Shown here piece by piece: positions 7,760 through 14,887 of a DNA stretch of 14,887 nt. Position 1 is the first letter of the stretch, and each line of letters starts with the position of its first letter. The stretch covers positions 3,608 through 18,494 of the forward strand of contig DDEJ01000046.1 in the NCBI GenBank assembly GCA_002336405.1, read 5' to 3'. Under the pieces are notes generated by a model, which saw nothing but the letters and a program-made list of their open reading frames with translations, did no database searches and was not told where the DNA came from. The DNA is from Rhodobacteraceae bacterium UBA1957 (GTDB taxonomy: Bacteria > Pseudomonadota > Alphaproteobacteria > Rhodobacterales > Rhodobacteraceae). The position numbers and the translations under genes are program-made.

Positions 7760-8962
7760 CTAAATTTGTTGCGGTGGCGGGGTGTCCGCTGCGGCGGTCT
7801 TATCCTGTTTGACACGCGATTTGCGGACTTTTTCACTCGCGGATTTCAGTTGACCGCAGGCCGCCATGATATCTTCCCCGCGCGGCCGGCGAATCGGACT
7901 GGCATAACCAGCTTTGAAAATAATCTCCGAGAACGCCTCAATCCGTTTCCAATCCGACCGCTCATAGGGCGATCCAGGCCATTCGTTGAATGGGATCAAA
8001 TTTATCTTGGCCGGAATCCCACGGATCAACTGGATCAGGCGGCGGGCATCGGCATCACTGTCATTAACCCCTTTGATCATCACATACTCAAAAGTGATCC
8101 GTTCAGAATTAGACAATTTCGGATAGACCCGCAATTCAGCCAAAAGCGTCTCGATATTCCATTTGCGATTGATCGGCACCAGCGTATCACGCACGGCATC
8201 AGTGGTGGCGTGAAACGATACCGCCAACAAACAACCGATCTGTTCGGCTGTTTTGGCAATTTCAGGCACCACACCCGAGGTCGACAGCGTAATGCGCCGA
8301 CGCGATAGGCAGATGCCTTCAGGATCCATAGCTATTTTCATCGCATCGCGCACATTGTCAAAATTATACAGCGGCTCACCCATACCCATGAGCACGATAT
8401 TGCTCAGCAACCGGGTCTCGCTGTTGCGGGTGCGCTCTGCGGCAGGCCATTCGCCCAGATCATCCCGTGCCACCATCACCTGACCGATAATTTCAGCTGC
8501 CGTCAGGTTGCGCACCAAACGCTGGGTTCCCGTATGACAAAACGAACAGGTCAGCGTACAGCCCACTTGCGAGCTGATGCACAAAGTCCCGCGATCCACC
8601 TCGGGAATATAAACCGTTTCGACCTCATGGCCGCCGGCAATCCGCATCAGATATTTTCGGGTGCCATCGGTGCTGACCTTTTTGGTAACCACCTCAGGCA
8701 CAGCAAGCACAAACTGGCTGGACAGCTCCGCACGATAATCTTTCGACAGGTTGGTCATCTGATCAAACGACCGAACGCCTTTTTGATAGATCCACTGCCA
8801 GATCTGACCGCTGCGCATCTTGGCTTTTTTTTCGGCCAATCCACAGTCAATCAACGTCTGAACCAGTGCCGAGCGTGACAAACCGATCAAATTAACCGGC
8901 CCCTCGGACAGTTTGCGCGGCAATGTCAGTACATCTTGGGTGATCGGAGCGGAAACGGTCAT
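7760..8962 (-). CDS. rlmN: RlmN, dual-specificity 23S rRNA/tRNA adenine C2-methyltransferase
   Basis: RlmN is a radical-SAM enzyme that methylates C2 of A2503 in 23S rRNA and of A37 in certain tRNAs. The 400-residue protein has the 4Fe-4S motif CxxxCxxC at Cys135, Cys139 and Cys142 ([15 protein letters not shown]). The conserved Cys128 in TLCISS and Cys369 in AACGQL correspond to E. coli Cys118 and the methyl-carrying Cys355. [13 protein letters not shown] and the [14 protein letters not shown] segment (here [13 protein letters not shown]) are also present. A polar tail of about 30 residues follows Cys369. A weak candidate promoter, TTGTCT and TATGTC 18 bases apart at 8994-9023, lies in the short gap after the upstream gene. 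Cfr-type activity (C8 methylation, antibiotic resistance) is not indicated, because sequence style and context are those of housekeeping RlmN. Confidence 0.96.
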   Translation of the reverse strand: MTVSAPITQDVLTLPRKLSEGPVNLIGLSRSALVQTLIDCGLAEKKAKMRSGQIWQWIYQKGVRSFDQMTNLSKDYRAELSSQFVLAVPEVVTKKVSTDGTRKYLMRIAGGHEVETVYIPEVDRGTLCISSQVGCTLTCSFCHTGTQRLVRNLTAAEIIGQVMVARDDLGEWPAAERTRNSETRLLSNIVLMGMGEPLYNFDNVRDAMKIAMDPEGICLSRRRITLSTSGVVPEIAKTAEQIGCLLAVSFHATTDAVRDTLVPINRKWNIETLLAELRVYPKLSNSERITFEYVMIKGVNDSDADARRLIQLIRGIPAKINLIPFNEWPGSPYERSDWKRIEAFSEIIFKAGYASPIRRPRGEDIMAACGQLKSASEKVRKSRVKQDKTAAADTPPPQQI

Positions 8963-9034
8963 GTCAAAGCCTATTAAACAAACTTAAAGCGTCGACATAC
9001 AGCATTCGCCGAGGTTTAGACAACCCTTGTAGCG

Positions 9035-9559
9035 CTAGTTGGTGCACCGCTTGGCCGCATCATCGACGGCAGCAGTAAAGCCCAAGAGCGAAAACGTGTC
9101 TTTTGTAATGGTGCCGCGCGAGGACCGTGCCGATAAAACGGCCGACTTACCGCGTTTCATTGCAGCAACGACTTTCACATCGGCGCCACTACTTTCGGGC
9201 CAAGCCCATTCACCAACAGCAGTGAGCTGAAACTTAGTACCATCGATATTCAAATCAACGGCAGAGCCTTCGGCAAACGGGTAGCCGCCCGTGAATCCAA
9301 CTTGACCGTTTACCTTTTCGGTCGGTCGATAGGTTACCATCAACAAAATATCGCTGCGTTTGACCGAGACCACGCGCTTGTCTTTTGTATTAACTGTTTT
9401 CTTGGGCGCGGCAACAGCCCAGCACTCTTTTGGATCTGGCTCTACAAACACGCTCCAGTCCGTTTTCAAACCAACCCGGTTATCGCTGGATGACTGTGCC
9501 CACACCGCCGAAGATGTCAGTAACATCACCGATACCATGTGAAAAAGATATGCTCTCAT
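9035..9559 (-). CDS. IalB-family secreted protein
   Basis: The 174-residue product resembles the invasion-associated locus B family (Bartonella IalB), which is widespread in alphaproteobacteria and of unclear biochemical function outside pathogens. I chose the ATG at 9559 because GGAGG lies eight bases upstream and it opens directly into a signal peptide, MRAYLFHMVSVMLLTSSAVWA, probably cleaved before QSSSD. An earlier in-frame ATG at 9622 would add 21 residues without a ribosome binding site and bury the signal. The family pattern is visible: DWSVFVEPDPKECWAVAAPK, an ILLMVTYRP strand, GYPFAEGS, and a pair of cysteines, one in KECW and one near the C-terminus (KRCTN), that could form a disulfide. 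It is expected in the periplasm or envelope. Family assignment is from memory of its pattern. Confidence 0.78.
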   Translation of the reverse strand: MRAYLFHMVSVMLLTSSAVWAQSSSDNRVGLKTDWSVFVEPDPKECWAVAAPKKTVNTKDKRVVSVKRSDILLMVTYRPTEKVNGQVGFTGGYPFAEGSAVDLNIDGTKFQLTAVGEWAWPESSGADVKVVAAMKRGKSAVLSARSSRGTITKDTFSLLGFTAAVDDAAKRCTN

Positions 9560-9596
9560 CTCTTCAGCCTCCAAGCTGATCTTATTTGGGTAGGGT

Positions 9597-9626
9597 CTAA
9601 TAGGACGCGCTGGGTTTGTCACCCAA
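9597..9626 (-). promoter_or_regulatory. Candidate IalB-family gene promoter overlapped by a dyad
   Basis: On the minus strand TTGGGT (9621-9626) and TATTAG (9597-9602) are 18 bases apart, with a start near 9590 and a leader of about 30 bases to the ATG at 9559. A perfect inverted repeat, TGGGT (9611-9615) and ACCCA (9621-9625), covers the -35 and could be an operator. Both hexamers are weak. Confidence 0.27.
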
Positions 9627-9682
9627 GAACGACCAAAACCCTATTCCCTTCTCGCTTGTATCTCTTTAGCGTAAATTGGGCG

Positions 9683-9698
9683 CGGGGCGAAAGCCCCG
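9683..9698 (+). other. Perfect hairpin with a GAAA tetraloop in the asparaginase leader
   Basis: CGGGGC (9683-9688) and GCCCCG (9693-9698) pair perfectly around GAAA, a stable GNRA-type tetraloop in plus-strand RNA. It ends 35 bases before the asparaginase ATG. No T-run follows on either strand, so it is not a standard terminator. It could be a 5'-end stabiliser or a protein-binding hairpin. Confidence 0.5.
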
Positions 9699-9733
9699 TT
9701 AGTGCAAAAATTCGACAGATTGGATGTTTTTAA

Positions 9734-10747
9734 ATGCTGAATTCAGTTCCATTGGTTGAACTTTGGCGCGGCCCCGTTCGGGAGAGCACACATTTAGGGT
9801 CCGTCGTTATCTGCGATGATACAGGACAGATCCATCATAGTTGGGGTGATCCGGACCGGATCATCTTACCCCGATCATCTTGCAAAATGATCCAAGCGCT
9901 GCCACTGCTCACCAGCGGTGCCGCTGACAACAATGGACTGAAAAACGAACAACTTGCTCTGGCCTGCGCGTCCCATAACGGCGCGGATATTCACCTCGCG
10001 CCAATCACCAAATGGCTGGAAACACTGGGGTTAAAGGATGAAGATTTCCGATGTGGCCCACAAAAGCCCAAAGATAGCACTACCAGACATGCACTGTTGA
10101 GGACCGGACAGCCAGCCTGTCAGATTCACAATAATTGCTCGGGAAAACACGCAGGATTTCTGACTTTAAATCAATATCTTGGTGGGCATCCCAACTATGA
10201 GACTGTTGACCATCCAGTGCAAAAGGCTGCATTTGAGGCCTTTGAAATGACGACGGATGAGACCAGTACTGGGTTTGGTATCGATGGATGTTCCGCCCCC
10301 AATCACAGCTGCAGCCTACAGGGGCTGGCACGCGCAATGGCCTGGTTTGCATCGGCGGAAGACCGCTCAGACAGCGCCAGTCAAGCCGCCGTGCGGTTGG
10401 TCAATGCAATGAATGCCCACCCCGCACTGGTCGCCGGCGAAGGCCGTGCCTGCACCCAACTGATGCGGGCAATGGGCGGCAGCGGGGTGATCAAAACTGG
10501 CGCCGAAGGTGTGTTCACGGCGATTTTGCCCCAGCAGCGTCTGGGAATTGCGCTTAAAATAGATGACGGCACAACCCGCGCAAGCGATGCCGCAATTGCC
10601 GCGCTTTTGGTCCATCTTGGCGTCTTGGCGCCAGATCATCCCACAACCCAAATGTATGTTAACGCCCCGCAGCGCAATTGGCGTGGCATCACGACCGGCA
10701 GGCTTGGCATCAGCCCGACATTTTTGCCCCAGCTTGCACAGATTTAG
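9734..10747 (+). CDS. L-asparaginase, Rhizobium etli type (Asparaginase_II family)
   Basis: This 337-residue protein belongs to the R. etli asparaginase II family, structurally unrelated to the E. coli AnsA/AnsB enzymes and related to the serine beta-lactamase-like fold. It should hydrolyse L-asparagine to aspartate and ammonia in the cytoplasm. Residues known from R. etli ReAV appear at nearly the same positions: Ser48 and Lys51 in RSSCKMIQ, Ser80 in ACASHNG, the zinc-site Cys135 and Lys138 in NNCSGKHAGF, and Cys186 in DGCSAPNH (189 in ReAV). There is no signal peptide. The Shine-Dalgarno is weak (GGA, nine bases upstream). It is the only plus-strand gene between 1343 and the right edge, so it needs its own promoter, which I could not identify. 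Its stop overlaps the serB stop by three bases on the opposite strand. Confidence 0.92.
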   Translation: MLNSVPLVELWRGPVRESTHLGSVVICDDTGQIHHSWGDPDRIILPRSSCKMIQALPLLTSGAADNNGLKNEQLALACASHNGADIHLAPITKWLETLGLKDEDFRCGPQKPKDSTTRHALLRTGQPACQIHNNCSGKHAGFLTLNQYLGGHPNYETVDHPVQKAAFEAFEMTTDETSTGFGIDGCSAPNHSCSLQGLARAMAWFASAEDRSDSASQAAVRLVNAMNAHPALVAGEGRACTQLMRAMGGSGVIKTGAEGVFTAILPQQRLGIALKIDDGTTRASDAAIAALLVHLGVLAPDHPTTQMYVNAPQRNWRGITTGRLGISPTFLPQLAQI

Positions 10748-11610
10748 ACAAACGTCGCGCGCGGATAACCTTGGATAAACAACAGCGCACTCAGATCGCA
10801 GAAATTTATCCGCACCGAACATTCGGCCGCCACCGCAGGCTTTGCGTGCAACGCCGCGCCAGTGCCTGCAATTTTAAGCATCCCCAAATCATTGGCCCCG
10901 TCCCCCACCGCCATCACATCCTGCGTCGAAATGCCTAACTTGTTGGTGATCTCCTCCAGTGCCTGCACTTTGGCCGCGCGCCCCAAAATCGGCTCACCAA
11001 CGGCACCAGTCAATTTTCCACCTTTTACAATCAGCGTATTGGCGCGGTTCTCGTCAAACCGCAATTGGGCAGAAACAGCCACCGTAAAGGCGGTAAACCC
11101 ACCCGAAACCAAAGCCGCATAAGCTCCATTTGCCTTCATCGTAGAAACGAGCGCAGCCGCCCCGGGCATCAGCGTAATCCGGTCGGCCAAAACCGTGTCA
11201 ATCACCCCAACGTCAAGATCTTTCAACAGACCGACCCGTTCGATCAACGCACCGTTGAAATCCAGCTCTCCGTTCATTGCGCGGGCCGTGATCGCTTTTA
11301 CCCGATCCCCGACACCGGCAACATCAGCCAGCTCGTCAATACACTCTTGTTCGATCATCGTGCTGTCCATATCAGCCAGCAACAGTTTTTTACGGCGACC
11401 CTCAGAGACTTGCACGACCAGATCAATCTGCAGTTTTTGCAAATCAGCCCAGACCTGCCACTGGTTTTCAGGCAGGACCTGCAGAGCGAATTCAGCCGCC
11501 TCGCCAGCCGAGAGCCAATCCAATTGCGATCCACCCCAAGCGCCGTACAGCGCCACGACCGCGCTCGTTTCAAGCCGCCCCGGTGGGGCCATTAGAGTTG
11601 CGGTAAACAT
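10744..11610 (-). CDS. serB: SerB, phosphoserine phosphatase
   Basis: SerB dephosphorylates O-phospho-L-serine, the last step of the phosphorylated serine pathway. The 288-residue protein has an N-terminal regulatory-like region (1-70) and a HAD catalytic domain. Motif I is DMDSTMIEQECIDELA with Asp80 and Asp82, motif II is LVSGGFT with Ser169, motif III is Lys214 (GRAAKVQ), and motif IV is VGDGANDLGML with Asp237 and Asp241. The DxDST form of motif I is diagnostic of phosphoserine phosphatase. It starts 56 bases after the gyrB stop with AGGA about ten bases upstream of the ATG. No terminator or clear promoter is visible in between, so read-through from gyrB is possible. Its end is tail-to-tail with the asparaginase gene. 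Confidence 0.95.
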   Translation of the reverse strand: MFTATLMAPPGRLETSAVVALYGAWGGSQLDWLSAGEAAEFALQVLPENQWQVWADLQKLQIDLVVQVSEGRRKKLLLADMDSTMIEQECIDELADVAGVGDRVKAITARAMNGELDFNGALIERVGLLKDLDVGVIDTVLADRITLMPGAAALVSTMKANGAYAALVSGGFTAFTVAVSAQLRFDENRANTLIVKGGKLTGAVGEPILGRAAKVQALEEITNKLGISTQDVMAVGDGANDLGMLKIAGTGAALHAKPAVAAECSVRINFCDLSALLFIQGYPRATFV

Positions 11611-11666
11611 CTATTTTCTTTCCTGCGCCATACAGGTCCTCACACCAAATCGACACGTTGCTCGGA

Positions 11667-14096
<2,430 letters not shown>

Positions 14097-14111
14097 TCAT
14101 AATTTAATGAT

Positions 14112-14140
14112 TTTATATCCGCTTGAGCAAGGATTGTCAC
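14112..14140 (-). promoter_or_regulatory. gyrB promoter
   Basis: On the minus strand GTGACA (14135-14140) and TATAAA (14112-14117) are separated by exactly 17 bases; each hexamer matches five of six consensus positions. Transcription would start near 14105, about 20 bases before the gyrB ATG. The surrounding recF-gyrB gap is strongly AT-rich. An incomplete palindrome, CAGA and TCTG at 14151-14165, lies just upstream. Confidence 0.6.
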
Positions 14141-14276
14141 GCGAATCGACCAGAAAATATATCTGAAACGAACGATCAATTTTTAATGATGCTTAAGAAT
14201 TTTTTGCAGCCGGCTGAGCACATCCTTTAGACCTGCAAACAAGCTGATCACACAGCCAAATAACCCACCATCCGGG

Positions 14277-14887
14277 TCAGTTGGCGCGCACAACCACGCC
14301 AGACTGTCCCACCGCATCCGTCACCTCAAGATGCAGCGCCCGCGTGCCCAAATCAGCAAATAACTCGGCACCCGTGCCAGTCATCCAAGCCTGCGCCCCC
14401 AAAGCGCAAATTTCATCATACAGAGCTGCACGGCGGTTGGCATCAAGATGCGCGGCAATCTCATCAAGCAACAACAACGGTGGCGCCCCAAAATCATCTT
14501 TCAAAGCCCGCGCGTTGGCAAGAATGAGCGAGACCAAAAGTGCCTTTTGTTCACCGGTTGAACACTCTTTGGCCAAAACGTTCTTAGACGCATAAAGCGC
14601 CAACAAATCCGACCGATGCGGCCCGATTAAACTGCGACCAGCCGCCATATCGCGCCCCCGGTGATCGCCCAGCGCATGCGTCAAATTTTCTGCCATCCCT
14701 AATACGCCAAGATCCTCATTTTTCAATTCAAGCGCCGCCGTGGGAAAACTGGTTTCAGCCGCGTCTTGGGCTGCGCGCAACTGGGCGACCGCGGCCAACC
14801 GGTTGGCATGAAGCCGCGCGCCAAGATCGCCCATCTGAGTTTCCAAAGCCCTGTACCAATGGGCGTCCTGAACTTGATCTTTCAACA
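14277..14887 (-). CDS. recF: RecF, DNA replication and repair protein, C-terminal part
   Basis: The frame is open to the right edge, so about 203 C-terminal residues are present and the N-terminal half with Walker A is outside. RecF is an SMC-like ATPase that helps RecOR load RecA at single-stranded gaps. The visible half contains the ABC signature ECSTGEQKALLVSLILANA and Walker B PLLLLDEIAAHLD with the catalytic glutamate and following D-loop. GPHRSDLLALY, the typical RecF motif, precedes them. Stop is TGA at 14277-14279. The coil-forming stretch at the start of the fragment (residues before GPHRSD) fits the end of the arm. gyrB follows after 192 bases of AT-rich DNA with its own promoter, the classical recF-gyrB order. 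Confidence 0.95.
   Translation of the reverse strand, partial: LKDQVQDAHWYRALETQMGDLGARLHANRLAAVAQLRAAQDAAETSFPTAALELKNEDLGVLGMAENLTHALGDHRGRDMAAGRSLIGPHRSDLLALYASKNVLAKECSTGEQKALLVSLILANARALKDDFGAPPLLLLDEIAAHLDANRRAALYDEICALGAQAWMTGTGAELFADLGTRALHLEVTDAVGQSGVVVRAN

Noticed and set aside
7445..8308. 287-codon plus-strand ORF opposite the dehydratase and rlmN
   Set aside because: It spans the junction of two clear minus-strand genes, has shadow-like composition and no domain or ribosome binding site.
9539..9733. 64-codon plus-strand ORF ending directly before the asparaginase ATG
   Set aside because: It starts at a GTG antisense to the IalB-family signal peptide with no ribosome binding site. 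The stop-start adjacency is probably chance.
14205..14225. Palindrome cagccggctg next to a T/A run as a recF terminator
   Set aside because: The homopolymer run is on the wrong side: on the recF strand the palindrome is followed by A's rather than T's.

Overview
The window reads as ordinary chromosomal DNA of an alphaproteobacterium, most likely a Roseobacter-type member of the Rhodobacteraceae. This placement is an inference from protein style: the LeuC N-terminus, RNase R with a basic tail, an IalB-family secreted protein, a 275-residue DapD, and RecF beside GyrB. Base composition is moderate. I see no tRNA, rRNA, CRISPR array, phage gene or complete insertion sequence.

Layout from the left. 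The first 32 bases are the start of leuC, running off the edge on the minus strand. A divergent spacer of about 350 bases follows. It holds a good promoter for the plus-strand pair rsfS-rlmH (50S subunit silencing and 23S rRNA methylation) and a weaker candidate promoter for leuC. From 1343 to 9559 everything is on the minus strand. In transcription order this block is an IalB-like secreted protein, rlmN, a PLP-dependent serine/threonine dehydratase, dapD, a small unknown gene, a HAD phosphatase, dapE and rnr. The stretch dapD-unknown-HAD-dapE is tightly packed (one ATGA overlap and two short gaps) and looks like a lysine/diaminopimelate operon carrying two extra genes. A single plus-strand gene follows, a Rhizobium etli-type L-asparaginase, whose 3' end overlaps the 3' end of serB. 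Then come serB, gyrB and the C-terminal part of recF on the minus strand. The recF-gyrB neighbourhood is often close to dnaA/dnaN and the origin, so the replication origin may lie beyond the right edge.

By role, the genes fall into ribosome and RNA maturation (rsfS, rlmH, rlmN, rnr), amino acid metabolism (leuC, dapD, dapE, serB, the dehydratase, the asparaginase) and DNA topology and repair (gyrB, recF). I found no convincing undescribed multi-gene system. The points most worth a second look are the start of rsfS, which has a strong Shine-Dalgarno with no canonical start codon after it; the unknown gene coupled to the HAD phosphatase inside the dap cluster; and the tail-to-tail overlap of the asparaginase gene with serB.
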